A DNA stretch of 64,000 nucleotides from DATKFM01 sp963810485 (lineage in GTDB: Bacteria > Pseudomonadota > Alphaproteobacteria > Dongiales > Dongiaceae). How positions within the stretch are numbered: the first letter of the stretch is position 1; every line of letters starts with the position of its first letter. The translations under genes were made by a program, and so were the position numbers. This document shows, in pieces, positions 24,925-35,817 of this stretch. The notes under the pieces are model-generated. The model saw only the letters and a program-made list of their open reading frames with translations. It was not told where the DNA came from and did not search any database. The DNA is taken from contig CAWENQ010000003.1 in assembly GCA_963810485.1 (NCBI GenBank), forward strand, positions 496,001 through 560,000, in the 5' to 3' direction.

Positions 24925-26508
24925 GCCCGTTTCTGCAGCCGGCCTCGCAGCTCCGCGAGCAGCCGTTCTCGGTCGGCATTGCTCTTCAGCGATGCAAGAT
25001 GCTGCCGGAGATCCAAGACAAAGGCTGCGTGCTTGTTATTCCAGTCCTCCGTCGCGACCTGCTCGGCCGGAAGACGGGGCGCGGCAGCGCCGACCATGCG
25101 GCCGGCGACCAGGTCGAACCGGTCGTCCAAATCCGGCATTAAGATCTTGTTGCCGTCGCAGCCGGCCGCTACCAGGGCAGCCTTAAAGGCCTGGCGGCTC
25201 TCCGGCTCGCCATGGGTCAGGAAGATGCCGCTTTTCACCGGCAGGCGTTCCTTGATCCAGGTCACCAGTTCCGGGCCGTCAGCATGACCGGAGTATCCTT
25301 CCAGGCGCCGGATTGACGCCCGCACGATGACTTCTTCGTTGTGAATGCGCACTGTCTTCGCGCCGGACACCAGGAGCTGACCGAGTGTTCCCGGCGCCTG
25401 GTAACCGACGAACAGGACCGTGGACTCGGGCCGCCAGAGATTGTGCTTGAGGTGGTGACGGATGCGGCCGGCCTCGCACATGCCGCTGGCCGAGAGGATG
25501 ATCGCGCCTGCCTTGATCATGTTCACGGCCTTGCTCTGATCGACGCTTTCGACGAAATGAAAATTCGGCATCTCGAAAGGAGAGCCGTCATCCATGTCCT
25601 CCAGATCCTTGGCATGCTCGATGAAAACCTTGGTTGCCCGCACGGCCAGCGGCGAGTCGATATAGAGATGGCTCGACGGCAATTCGCGGTGCTTGAACAG
25701 ATGGGCCAGGTCGAGCATCAATTCCTGGCTTCGCTCGATCGCAAAAGAAGGAATCAGCAGATTGCCGCCCCGGTCCAGCGCGGCCTTCACTTCATCGCGG
25801 AGGCGCGCGCGGCGTTGTTCCGGCGTGGCGTCCGGCCGGTCTCGGCCGCCATAGGTCGAACTCGGTCACGACATAGTCGAAGCCTTCAGGGGCTTCCGGG
25901 TCGGGGTGGAACGCTTTGTGGCTCGGCCCGAGATCGCCTGAGAAAAGCAGGCGGAGCGTTGGGTGCTGCTGCTCTCCGGTCTCGACTTCGATCTCCAGCG
26001 ACGCCGACCCCAGGATATGGCCGGCATTCCAGAAGCGCACCCGAACACCCGGTGATACTTTCAGCCACTGTTCGTAAACCACGTCGCGCATTTGCTCGAG
26101 GCATGCCTTGGCGTCTTCCAGCGTATAGATCGGTTGCAGCTTTTCCTGCCCGCTCTGCTGGTTGCGCCGGTTCAATCGCTCGACTTCGGATTCCTGGATG
26201 CTGCCTGAGTCCGGCAGCATGAAGGTGAGCAGATCGCTGGTGCTGGGAGTCGCGTAGATGGGGCCGCGGAAGCCGGCCTTGGTCAGCCGGGGCAGCATGC
26301 CGCTATGGTCGATATGGGCATGGGTCAGCAGCACGAAAGTCAGTTCGCGGGGATCGAAGGGCAGGGGCCGGTGATTGAGCGCGTTGAGCGTCTTCGAGCC
26401 CTGGAACATGCCGCAATCCACCAGGAAGCTGCCCTTGGGATAGGTGACGCGATAGCAGGAACCGGTGACACTGCCGGCCGCGCCGTGGAAATCCATGTTG
26501 ACTGTCAT
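24921..26508 (-). CDS. MBL-fold beta-CASP ribonuclease/exonuclease family protein, one frameshift
   Basis: The corrected protein has about 528 residues. The metallo-beta-lactamase domain shows the zinc motif LLTHAHIDHSGMLPRL, AGHILGSASLEIE and LLFSGDLGP. The beta-CASP and RMMBL parts show IPSFAIERSQELMLDLAHL, ILSASGMCEAGRIRHHLKHN, EGYSGHADGPEL and IFLTHGEPESRQAF. All metal ligands are present, so it should be an active RNA nuclease of the type often annotated as RNA-processing exonuclease. The frame breaks near 25859 within VVTE-STYGGRDRP, where one extra T follows the GAG codon. It is the last gene of a minus-strand pair with the EEP hydrolase 29 bases upstream. Confidence 0.85.
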
Positions 26509-26537
26509 TCAACCCTCTCGTTCGGTTTTGCCAGTTA

Positions 26538-27521
26538 TCACCCGGCGCCGAGATCGAACTCGGCCACCACAGGCGCATGATGCGATCCCGGCCGCATGCC
26601 GCCGATGCCTTCAGGCTCCGCCGCATCCAGCAGCGCGTCGTTGTCGATGGTCACGCTGCGGCAGGCGAGCGCCAGCCTGGCGGAGGCGAGAATATGATCG
26701 AGCATGATCTTCCGGCCGGCGAGAACCATGGTGAACTGGCGCTCGTTGGTCTCGTGCCCGCCCAAGGGGACCAGGGCCCGCCAAGCCAGATTGGCGTTGC
26801 CCGTGTCCTCCGGTCCCGCCAGAAGGATTTGCAAAGGCGTATCATTGATCTCGGCATTGAAATCGCCGCAGACGATGATGGCCGCCTGCCGATCGCGATC
26901 GAGGATCGCGTCCGCGAGCAACCGTGCTTCGAGCGCCTGTCCCGACCGCTTCATTTCCGCGACATAGTATCCTTCCGCCCAGGAGGACGTATCGCGCCAG
27001 GTGAGCGCCGACAGCTTCGCGCCGGGAACCGGCGACGCCAGCGGCGCACGGAGATGCAGATTGACGACGTGAACAATGCCGCGGCCCGGTAGTTCGAAAG
27101 CCGTCAGCAAAAGCGGCCGTTCCCATCGGATCTCGATTTCCGATTCCGGCTCGGGTACCGAGACGAACCGATAGGCAATCGGCGGAATATAGGCATGGAG
27201 GACCTGTCTCACCTCGCTGTAGGGAAAGCGGCTGAGGGTGACCAGATTGTGGGCGTCGAAGGCGCCGCCGGTCTTCTCGCGCACACTGTGCGCCCGGTGA
27301 AACGCCTCGTACTTCGTGCCGCGCAGCACCAGATCCAGCGCATCCAGCCGCCGGATCTTGGCGCCCGGCGGCTTCTGGCCATTCACTTCCTGCAGGCAAA
27401 TGACATCGGCATCCAGCCGCCGCAACTGCGCCTGAAGCGTGGGAATGCGCGCCTCGATCGGCGGGTACTTGGGGCCGATATCGAGATTTTCGATATTGAA
27501 CGTGGCGACGCGCAGGCGCAT
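26538..27521 (-). CDS. endonuclease/exonuclease/phosphatase family protein
   Basis: The protein has 327 residues in the DNase I-like EEP fold. It starts MRLRVATFNIENLD (Asn of the active site), has CLQEVNGQ (metal-binding Glu), VHVVNLHLRAPL, IVCGDFNAEINDTPLQ (Asp/Asn pair) and ends with GSHHAPVVAEFD (Asp-His). All catalytic positions of a magnesium-dependent phosphodiesterase are therefore present. The substrate may be a nucleic acid or a phosphoester; it is not the exonuclease III gene, which is at 62 kb. It probably shares a transcript with the beta-CASP nuclease that follows, pairing two hydrolases of possible RNA or DNA turnover. Confidence 0.83.
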   Translation of the reverse strand: MRLRVATFNIENLDIGPKYPPIEARIPTLQAQLRRLDADVICLQEVNGQKPPGAKIRRLDALDLVLRGTKYEAFHRAHSVREKTGGAFDAHNLVTLSRFPYSEVRQVLHAYIPPIAYRFVSVPEPESEIEIRWERPLLLTAFELPGRGIVHVVNLHLRAPLASPVPGAKLSALTWRDTSSWAEGYYVAEMKRSGQALEARLLADAILDRDRQAAIIVCGDFNAEINDTPLQILLAGPEDTGNANLAWRALVPLGGHETNERQFTMVLAGRKIMLDHILASARLALACRSVTIDNDALLDAAEPEGIGGMRPGSHHAPVVAEFDLGAG

Positions 27522-27588
27522 GAACGGAAGTTAACCAGTCGGACCCTTGTGTCCAATGTTCTAGGTTGGCGCCTTGTTGCTCCAACGA

Positions 27589-27618
27589 CAACGCCCCGGT
27601 CCTTCGACCGGGGCGTTG
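27589..27618 (-). terminator. terminator-like hairpin after sufA
   Basis: A perfect 12-bp stem CAACGCCCCGGT/ACCGGGGCGTTG (27589-27600, 27607-27618) with loop CCTTCG lies 26 bases past the sufA stop. A clear T-run is missing, so it may be an mRNA-end stabiliser or a rho-assisted terminator of the suf operon. Confidence 0.6.
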
Positions 27619-27643
27619 AATCCTGCACGCGAGCGAATTGTCG

Positions 27644-27985
27644 TCAGACGTGGAACGACTCGCCGCAGCCGCAGCGGCCCTTTTCGTTCGGGTTCTTGAA
27701 GACGAAGCCGGACTGCAGCTTGTCTTCGACATAGTCCACTTCTGTGCCGATGATGAACATGGTGGCGCGGGGATCGATGAAGATCGTCACGCCCTTGTCC
27801 TGCACGACTTCGTCGTTCGGGCCCTTCTCGTCGGCATAGTCGATGACGTAGGAGAGGCCGGAGCAGCCCTTGGCCTTCACGCTGATGCGCAGGCCGGCCG
27901 GCGCCTGATCGCGCTTCACCAGCAGCGATTTGAAGCGCTCGGCGGCAGCGTCGGTGATCTTGATCGCGTTCGGGGTCGGGCGCAT
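27644..27985 (-). CDS. sufA: A-type Fe-S carrier protein, SufA/IscA family
   Basis: The protein has 113 residues of the HesB-like fold. The three cluster-binding Cys are in AKGCSGLSY and GRCGCGESF. It receives Fe-S clusters from the SufBCD scaffold and hands them to apoproteins. It is the last gene of the suf operon, 33 bases after sufT. A second A-type carrier, closer to ErpA, is encoded at 62.7 kb, so early and late delivery roles are probably divided. The position in the suf operon is the reason for preferring SufA over IscA. Confidence 0.88.
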   Translation of the reverse strand: MRPTPNAIKITDAAAERFKSLLVKRDQAPAGLRISVKAKGCSGLSYVIDYADEKGPNDEVVQDKGVTIFIDPRATMFIIGTEVDYVEDKLQSGFVFKNPNEKGRCGCGESFHV

Positions 27986-28018
27986 TACAAGGACTCCAAT
28001 AGCACCTAAAAGTTAAGA

Positions 28019-28412
28019 CTAGAACATGCCCAATTCAAGCTGGGCGGCTTCGGACATGCGGGACTTATCCCAAGGCGGATCCCATACCAAATCTACGTCG
28101 ATATCGTTAAGGCCTTCGACCTTGGCGACGGCATCCCGGACCATCTGCGGCATGGTGCCCGCCACAGGGCAGCCGGGCGCCGTCAGGGTCATCTTGATGG
28201 CCACATTGCCCTTGGGATCGATATCAAGGTCATAGATCAGGCCCGAGTTCGTAGATGTTCACCGGGATTTCCGGGTCATAGACGGTCTTGATTGCGTCCA
28301 CGATCCGCGGGCGCAAGGCCTCGATCTGCTCGGCCGAGAGCTCGCCACCGGCCGTTGCGGGTGGGGCGACGTCGGGCGTGGAAGTGGTTGTCGTCTGCTG
28401 TTCGGCGGACAT
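28019..28412 (-). CDS. sufT: SufT-type Fe-S maturation protein (MIP18/DUF59), one frameshift
   Basis: The corrected protein has about 130 residues. A variable N-terminus (MSAEQQTTTTS...) precedes the MIP18/DUF59 core: VDAIKTVYDPEIPVNIYELG, then VAIKMTLTAPGCPVAGTMPQ with the conserved Cys, and VDLVWDPPWDKSRMSEAA. One extra base near 28242 (GGGCC for GGCC) breaks the frame between IYELG and LIYDLDID. SufT proteins support Fe-S enzyme maturation, especially under high demand. The gene lies between sufU and sufA in the operon. Confidence 0.86.
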
Positions 28413-28415
28413 GAT

Positions 28416-28878
28416 CTAGGCGTTCTCCGTCGAAATCGCCGATTGCTTGTGGTCCAGCGCCGCCATCAGCGTGTGCCAGGACAGCGTGGCGCATTTCACG
28501 CGCATGGGGTATTCGCGCACGCCTGAGAGCACCGTGAGCTTGTCCAGGGCACCGGCGTCGGCGCCATGACATGCACTCTTGCCGGTCATGGAATCGTGGA
28601 AGCGGTCGAAGAGCTGGCGCACCTCGGCTTCAGTCTTGCCCTTGAGAACTTCGGTCATCATCGAAGCCGAGGCCATGGAGATGGCGCAGCCACGGCCTTC
28701 GAAGGTGACGTCCTCGACGATGCCATCGCTTGACCTTGAGATAGACGGTGACGCGGTCGCCGCAGAGCGGATTGTCGCCCTTGGCCTCGCAGGTCGCCGC
28801 CGGCAGCTTGCGGAAGTTCCGCGGCTGGCGGCTGTGGTCGAGAATGACCTCTTGATAGAGTTCACGAAGATCGGACAT
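28416..28878 (-). CDS. sufU: SufU/IscU-like Fe-S scaffold or sulfur-transfer protein, one frameshift
   Basis: The corrected protein has about 153 residues. It opens LRELYQEVILDHSRQPRNF, has Cys in DNPLCGDRV, then GRGCAISMASASMMTEVLKG and MRVKCATLSWHTLMAAL, so the three metal-binding Cys are present. The insertion between the second and third Cys (HDSMTGKSACHGAD...) is that of SufU rather than IscU. SufU accepts sulfur from SufS in Firmicutes. Here it sits directly after sufS with a 4-base ATGA overlap (28876-28880) and there is no sufE in the operon, so a similar role is likely. One extra base near 28729 breaks the frame within VTVYLKVK-DGIVEDV. Confidence 0.85.
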
Positions 28879-30140
28879 CAGCCGAAAATCTCCCGTACCC
28901 GCAGCAGGCCGTCGGCCAGCGCATCCACATCGTCGAAGCCATTATACAAGCCGAAGGAGGCGCGCGCGGTTCCCGCCACGTTCATGCGGTCCATCAGCGG
29001 CTGGGCGCAGTGATGGCCGGCGCGGACGGCGATGCCCTGCCGGTCCAGGATGGTGCCGATATCGTGGGGATGGGCGCCTTCCATGGTGAAGGAGACGATG
29101 CTGGCCTTCTGTTTCGCCCGGCCGACGATGGTGAGGCCCGGCACGTCGGTCAGCCGCTCCGTCGCATAGCGCAGGAGCGCCTGTTCGTGCGCTTCAATCC
29201 GGTCGAAGCCGAGCGCGGTGACGTAGTCGGCGGCAGCCGCGAGACCGATGGCGCCTGAGATATGGGGCGTGCCGGCCTCGAAACGGTTGGGGATATCGGC
29301 GAACTCGGTCTTCTCGAAAGTCACGGATCGGATCATGTCGCCGCCACCCTGGTAGGGGGGCATTGCGTTGAGCAGGTCCGCCTTGCCGTAGAGCACGCCG
29401 ATTCCGCTCGGTCCATAGACCTTGTGGCCGGTGAAGATGAAGAAGTCGCAGCCCAAGGCCTGAACGTCGACGGCGCGGTGCGGCGCGGTCTGGGATCCGT
29501 CCACCATCACATGGGCACCATGTTCCTTGGCGACGCGGATGATATCGGCGAGCGGCGTGACCGTGCCCAGGGCATTGGAGGTGTGCGTCACCGCCACGAG
29601 CTTGGTGCGCGGCGTGAACAGCTTCGCGTATTCATCCAGCAGGAATTCGCCGGCGTCATTGATCGGCGCCACTTTCAGCACGATGCCCTTGCGGTCGCGG
29701 AGCAGCTGCCAGGGCACAATGTTGGAATGATGCTCCAGGGCGGAGATGATGACTTCGTCGCCGGCCTTGAGGAACCCCTCGCCAAAGCTGAAGGCGACCA
29801 GGTTGATCGCCTCGGTGGCGCTGCGGGTGAAGATGATCTCCCGCGCTTCCTTTGCATTGAGGAACTGGGCAATCCGCTCGCGGGCGCCTTCGAAGTTCAG
29901 AGTCGCCCGCTCGCTCAGCCAGTAAACGCCGCGATGGACGTTGGCATATTCGGTTTCGTAGCAATTCTTGATCGCGTCGATCACGGCGCGGGGTTTCTGG
30001 GCGCTGGCGGCACTGTCCAGGAACACCAGGCGATGGCCATGGACCGGCTTCGCCAATATCGGGAAATCCCGGCGGACGCGCTCCAGATCCAGGATCGGTG
30101 CGTTTCGGCGGTCGGACCGGGCGACAGCGGCGGCGGTCAT
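28878..30140 (-). CDS. sufS: cysteine desulfurase SufS
   Basis: The PLP enzyme has 420 residues. The Schiff-base Lys is in FIFTGHKVYGPSGIG, the persulfide Cys in RAGHHCAQPLMDR, and the substrate region is TRSATEAINLVAFS. It removes sulfur from cysteine for cluster assembly. I start at the ATG at 30140 (MTAAAVARSDRR), which overlaps the sufD stop by ATGA (30137-30140). The open frame continues upstream for 70 codons but that part is sufD read out of frame. Its short catalytic loop marks it as a group II enzyme that depends on a partner; SufU next door is the candidate. Confidence 0.9.
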   Translation of the reverse strand: MTAAAVARSDRRNAPILDLERVRRDFPILAKPVHGHRLVFLDSAASAQKPRAVIDAIKNCYETEYANVHRGVYWLSERATLNFEGARERIAQFLNAKEAREIIFTRSATEAINLVAFSFGEGFLKAGDEVIISALEHHSNIVPWQLLRDRKGIVLKVAPINDAGEFLLDEYAKLFTPRTKLVAVTHTSNALGTVTPLADIIRVAKEHGAHVMVDGSQTAPHRAVDVQALGCDFFIFTGHKVYGPSGIGVLYGKADLLNAMPPYQGGGDMIRSVTFEKTEFADIPNRFEAGTPHISGAIGLAAAADYVTALGFDRIEAHEQALLRYATERLTDVPGLTIVGRAKQKASIVSFTMEGAHPHDIGTILDRQGIAVRAGHHCAQPLMDRMNVAGTARASFGLYNGFDDVDALADGLLRVREIFG

Positions 30141-31467
30141 GCGGCGATCCCCGGGCTCGGATGCGCCAGCCAGCCGCGCGCGTGCGCGAGGAAGGCTTCG
30201 CGCACCGCCTGAACATCCACGGCGCCGATGAGATCTTCGATGAAACCCTCCACCAGCATCTGCCGCGCTTCGGCCAAGCCGATGCCGCGAGCGCGCAGGT
30301 AGAACACGGCGTTTTCGTCCAACTCGCCGATCGTGGCGCCATGACTGCACTTCACGTCGTCGGCGTAGATCTCCAATTCCGGCTTAGTATCCATTTCAGC
30401 GCGGTCGGAGAGCAGGATGGTCTTGTTGAGCTGATGGCCATCGACCTTCTGAGCGTGGGGCTGGACGGTGATGCGGCCCTGGAAGACGCCGTGCGCCTGC
30501 TCGTCCAGCACGCCCTTGTAGGTTTCCGAGCTGGTGGTCTCGGGTGCCGCATGGCGGATGTCGGTCGTGTTGTCGATATGCTGACGGTTGCGGCCGAGAT
30601 AGCAGCCGTCGAGACGGCAGGCGGCGCCGGGGGCATCCAGCGAGACGGTGATTTCATGGCGAGACAGGCCGCCGCCGGTGGTCAGCACGAAGCTGTCGAA
30701 GCTGCCCGCCTTGCCGATAGCGGCATTCATGGCGGCCAGGTGGATGGCCTGCGCACCTTCGTCCTGAATTTTGAAATAGCGGCAATGCGGCTTCCGCGCC
30801 GACGGTGACGTCGCTGTGGTGGTGCGTCCAATAGGGATCGGCGGCTGCGCCGGAAAAGCGCTCGACGATCGTGCAGGCCGAGGCCTGGCCGAGGGCGATG
30901 ACATGGCGGTTATGAAAGGCCCGCGCTTCGCCGCGCGTATCAGCCAGATGCAGGATCTCGATCGGCGCTGACAGATGCACGCCGTCGTCAATTCGCAGCA
31001 CGACGCCATTGGACATGAAGGCGAGATTGAGCGCTGCAAGCGGATCATCGATCTTCGCCGCGGTGAGACGAGCGGTGCAGCCATTCGGCGTCGACGGTGA
31101 CGGCTTCCGGCATGCTCAGCAGGCGCACGCCCTTGGGCAGGCGGCCAGTATCGGAGGCCTGCAGCACGCCATTGACGAAGACGAGGCGGGCGAGAGCGTC
31201 GGCGATCGCGGGCGCAACGGCCGGCGCCTTGTCAATTGCCGGGGCCGGGACTGCCGTCGCGAAACTCGCGCGCGGCGACCGGATGAAGGTTCGTGTATTT
31301 CCAGCGTTCGACCCGTGTCGACGGCAGCTCCTGGCGGCGGAAATGCGCCGAGCGCTTCCGTGCGCATGATCGCGTAGCCAGGGCAAGTCGCTGCCCGGCA
31401 ACGACGCAGCGACCGCACCGAAGCGGTCGGCGTAGGGCAGGGCGATGGAACGGTTCGAGGACGGCAT
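30137..31467 (-). CDS. sufD: SufD, Fe-S assembly scaffold component, about five frameshifts in the N-terminal half
   Basis: When corrected the protein is about 441 residues, normal for SufD. The order of readable segments is: LPYADRFGAVAASLPGSDLP, REALGAF, LPSTRVERWKYTNLHPVAAR (the WKYTNL hallmark), ALARLVFVNGVLQASDTG, LTAAKIDDPLAALNLAFMSN, and HHHSDVTVGAEAAL. The intact C-terminal half has GGGLSRHEITVSLD, QHIDNTTDIRHAAPE, KTILLSDRAEMDTKPELEIY and DDVKCSHGATIGELDENAVF. Breaks lie near 31365, 31345, 31255, 31075 and 30786, and all five behave as one-base insertions. SufD pairs with SufB as the scaffold on which clusters form. An operon with all other components makes true loss of sufD improbable; sequence error is the simpler reading. 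Confidence 0.83.
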
Positions 31468-31478
31468 CGGTTTAGTCC

Positions 31479-32234
31479 CTACGCCGCCGGCCTGTTCGCC
31501 TGATGGCGACCATAGCCTTCCTTCTCGAGCTGGTGGGCCAACTCGCGGCCGCCGGAGCGGACGATGCGACCGTCGGACAGCACATGCACGAAGTCCGGCT
31601 GCACATAGTCGAGCAGTCGCTGGTAGTGGGTGATCACCAGCATCGAACGGTCCGGCGAACGCAGCGCGTTGATGCCCTTGGCGACGACCTTGAGCGCGTC
31701 GATGTCCAGGCCGGAGTCGGTTTCGTCCAGGATGGCCAGCACCGGCTCCAGCAGGGTCATCTGCAGGATCTCCGCGCGCTTCTTTTCGCCGCCGGAGAAG
31801 CCGACATTCAACGGGCGCTTCAACATGTCCTCGGCGACGCCGAGCTCGTCGCGCTTGGTGCGGATGAGCTTGAGGAATTCCATGGCGTCCAGTTCCGGCT
31901 GCCCGCGATTCTTGCGCACGGCATTGAGCGCCGACTTCATGAAGTTGTTGCTGCCGACGCCGGGGATTTCGACCGGATACTGGAAGGCGAGGAAGATGCC
32001 TTCGCGCGCCCGCTCCTCGGTGTTCAATTCCAGCAGGTTCTTGCCCTGATACTGGATGGAGCCGTCGGTGACTTCATAGCCGTCGCGGCCGGCCAGCACG
32101 TAGGACAGCGTGCTTTTGCCCGAGCCGTTCGGTCCCATGATGGCATGGACTTCGCCGGTGCCGATCTTCAGGTCCAGACCCTTCAGGATCTGCTTGCCGG
32201 CGACGGTGACGTGGAGATTTTGGATTTCCAGCAT
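31479..32234 (-). CDS. sufC: SufC, ATPase of the Fe-S assembly complex
   Basis: The 251-residue ABC-type ATPase is soluble and binds SufB and SufD. Walker A is MGPNGSGKSTLSYVLAG, the Q-loop is IFLAFQYPVEIPGV (the SufC-specific form), the signature is FSGGEKKRAEILQM, Walker B is LAILDETDSGLDIDA and the switch His is VITHYQRLLDYVQPD. ATP binding drives the rearrangement of SufB-SufD that exposes the assembly site. It lies 26 bases after sufB and 11 before sufD. No anomalies. Confidence 0.93.
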   Translation of the reverse strand: MLEIQNLHVTVAGKQILKGLDLKIGTGEVHAIMGPNGSGKSTLSYVLAGRDGYEVTDGSIQYQGKNLLELNTEERAREGIFLAFQYPVEIPGVGSNNFMKSALNAVRKNRGQPELDAMEFLKLIRTKRDELGVAEDMLKRPLNVGFSGGEKKRAEILQMTLLEPVLAILDETDSGLDIDALKVVAKGINALRSPDRSMLVITHYQRLLDYVQPDFVHVLSDGRIVRSGGRELAHQLEKEGYGRHQANRPAA

Positions 32235-32260
32235 TCTGACTACTCTATTTCAGCGCGGCC

Positions 32261-33715
<1,455 letters not shown>

Positions 33716-33733
33716 GAATGTCCTTCCGGGAGG

Positions 33734-34222
33734 TTATGATTTTGCCAGGCCTGGCGCCGTTGCCGGGGCCGCCACGGCCTCGGTTGCGGGCCAGGGTAGG
33801 GGTGCGCGCACGGGCATGGCCGGCGCCAGTTCGGATATCGGTACGCTCGCAAGGGCGGCGCGGATCGCCTCATTCAGCCGGTGCCAGCCATGACGGGTCG
33901 GGCAGAGCGATTCGACGTCGCAGGCCCCGACATTGCCTTCCTCCAGGCAGATGGTCAGGGCAATCGGGCCGTCCACGGCGGTGACGATGTCGGCGGCGGT
34001 GATCTGGCCGGGGTCGCGGGCCAGGCGATAGCCGCCCTTGGCGCCCCGGATCGAGGTCAAAATGCCGGTTTTTGCCAATGCCGCCAGTAGTTTGCTGACC
34101 GTTGGCGCGGGCAGGCCGGTAACCTCCGCAAGGTCATAGGCATTGTGGCATTGACCGGGGTGTCCGGCGATATGACACGCCAGCACCACCCCATAGTCCG
34201 CCAGCCTGCTGACTCTGATCAT
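33734..34222 (-). CDS. Rrf2-family Fe-S regulator of the suf operon (IscR/SufR-like)
   Basis: The protein has 162 residues. An Rrf2 winged helix (about 1-75) shows MIRVSRLADYGVVLACHIA, EVTGLPAPTVSKLLAALAK and SIRGAKGGYRLARDP. The cluster-binding region has three Cys in CLEEGNVGACDVESLCP, as in IscR-type sensors. The last 25 residues are Pro/Ala-rich. As the first gene behind a promoter carrying an IscR-like palindrome, it probably represses its own operon when holding a cluster and releases it when clusters are scarce. Confidence 0.9.
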   Translation of the reverse strand: MIRVSRLADYGVVLACHIAGHPGQCHNAYDLAEVTGLPAPTVSKLLAALAKTGILTSIRGAKGGYRLARDPGQITAADIVTAVDGPIALTICLEEGNVGACDVESLCPTRHGWHRLNEAIRAALASVPISELAPAMPVRAPLPWPATEAVAAPATAPGLAKS

Positions 34223-34238
34223 CGTCGCCGCCTGTTCT

Positions 34239-34267
34239 TAAATACGACTAAATTAGTCGTATTTCAA
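34239..34267 (-). promoter_or_regulatory. suf operon promoter with embedded IscR-like operator
   Basis: A perfect palindrome occupies 34240-34264: arms AAATACGACTAA and TTAGTCGTATTT around one central A. Its core GACTAAATTAGTC matches the E. coli IscR type 1 pattern. On the minus strand TTGAAA (34267-34262) and TATTTA (34244-34239) are exactly 17 bases apart. The operator thus fills the spacer of a sigma-70-type promoter, ideal for repression. The regulator start is 17 bases further down. Confidence 0.82.
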
Positions 34268-34341
34268 AGATAGGCAGAATAGCGGGAGTGTCAAGCGGGA
34301 TAGGGCAGCGGAAACAGGGGCTTCCCGGTGCGCCGCGGGTC

Positions 34342-35817
34342 CTAGGCGAGCTGGCGGGTTTCGCCTACGGGGCCACCGCTGCGGATCCGGCTGGGCGGGA
34401 AGTACAGGGTAACGGTGGTGCCGTCGCCCGGGCGGCTGACGATGCCGATGCTGCCGCCATGGAGTTCGATGTAGGACTTCACGATCGGCAGGCCAAGGCC
34501 GGTGCCCTGATACTTGCGGCTGAGAGAGCTGTCGATCTGGCCGAAGGGCTCCAGGGCGACGGCAATGTCCTGGGGCGCGATGCCGATGCCGGTATCGCGG
34601 ACCGCGATGCTGATGCCGCCGTCGAAGGTGCGGTCGACCACGACGCTGACGCCGCCGCCGGTGGGCGTGAATTTGAGGGCGTTGGACAGCAGATTGCTCA
34701 GGCACTGGCGAACCAGGCGGTCGTCGGCGAACAGCCGCGCCGGCGTGCCCTCGGCGAGACTATGGGCGAGGGTGACGCCGGCATTGGCGGCGCGCTCGCG
34801 GAACAGCCGCTCGAGGCGCTGGATCATGTCGAGGATGGAGATTTCCAACTCGTTGAGACGTACAGCACCTGCTTCCACCTTCGACAGGTCGAGGATCGTG
34901 TTGATGATATCCAGCAGGTGCGTGCCGCTGTCATGGATATCCTGGGCGTATTCCTGGTACTGACGGTTGGGCAGGGGCCCGAAAAGCTGGCGGGCCATCA
35001 TCTCGGAGAAACCGATGATGGCGTTGAGCGGCGTGCGCAGTTCGTGGCTCATGTTGGCGAGGAACGAAGTCTTGGCGCGGTTCGCCAGCTCGGCCTGCTG
35101 CCGGGCGACCGACAGGCTTTTCTCCCGCTGCTCGATTTCCGCCAGCATCTCGTGGAAGCGGTCGACGAGTTCGCCCAGTTCGTCATTGCCATGCTTGGCG
35201 AGGCGGACGGAGTAGTTGCGGGTTTCGGAGACCAGTTTCATCGACTGCGCCAGCTTGTCGATGGGCACGGAAACCACGCGCTGCATCCAGGCCGAGAAAA
35301 TCATGGCGATGACCATGGAGATTCCGAAGATGGCTGCGGCAACCCCGATCATCACGGCAAGCTGGTTGTAGAAATTCGTCAGGCTGGCGTTGACGACGAT
35401 GTAGCCGATGGTGCTGTCCTCGGCCTCGATCTGGCGAATCAGGCGGACGTGATCGCCCAGCTCGATCGGCGTATCGACGGGGAAAATCTCCGGCAGCGTC
35501 GTCATCGCGCCGGCCGGATAGGCGGCAAACAGCTCGCGCGTGTTCTTGAAGATGAAGGCCGACTCGATTTCGCTCTTCGCGCTCAGCGAATCGAGCATTG
35601 CTTGCGCGCGGCCCGGATCCTCGAAAAGGATTGCCGCGTCGCTGTTGCGGCCGATGATCTCGGCTAGGGTGGAGATTTCCTGGATCAGATTGGCGCGCCG
35701 TTCGCGGTATTCGTGGGTGACGTTGATCAGCGTGGATACCAGCAGCACCACGGCGCTGACGGAAATGATGATCAGCGTCAGCTTGCGCCGGATGGAAAGA
35801 TTGCGGAACCAGTTCAC
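34342..35817 (-). CDS. membrane sensor histidine kinase
   Basis: The protein has 491 residues. Two membrane segments (about 12-32 and 155-178) flank a periplasmic or CHASE8-like sensor region of about 120 residues. Next come HAMP (about 178-235), HisKA with the phospho-acceptor in FLANMSHELRTPLNAIIGFS, and HATPase with SNLLSNALKFTP (N box), RDTGIGIAP (G1) and YQGTGLGLPIVKSYIELHGG (G2). There is no receiver domain, and no response regulator gene is adjacent. It starts with GTG at 35817, overlapping the yfiR stop (GTGA). YfiR homologues act as periplasmic partners that restrain a membrane signalling protein, so the kinase probably reads YfiR. Confidence 0.9.
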   Translation of the reverse strand: MNWFRNLSIRRKLTLIIISVSAVVLLVSTLINVTHEYRERRANLIQEISTLAEIIGRNSDAAILFEDPGRAQAMLDSLSAKSEIESAFIFKNTRELFAAYPAGAMTTLPEIFPVDTPIELGDHVRLIRQIEAEDSTIGYIVVNASLTNFYNQLAVMIGVAAAIFGISMVIAMIFSAWMQRVVSVPIDKLAQSMKLVSETRNYSVRLAKHGNDELGELVDRFHEMLAEIEQREKSLSVARQQAELANRAKTSFLANMSHELRTPLNAIIGFSEMMARQLFGPLPNRQYQEYAQDIHDSGTHLLDIINTILDLSKVEAGAVRLNELEISILDMIQRLERLFRERAANAGVTLAHSLAEGTPARLFADDRLVRQCLSNLLSNALKFTPTGGGVSVVVDRTFDGGISIAVRDTGIGIAPQDIAVALEPFGQIDSSLSRKYQGTGLGLPIVKSYIELHGGSIGIVSRPGDGTTVTLYFPPSRIRSGGPVGETRQLA

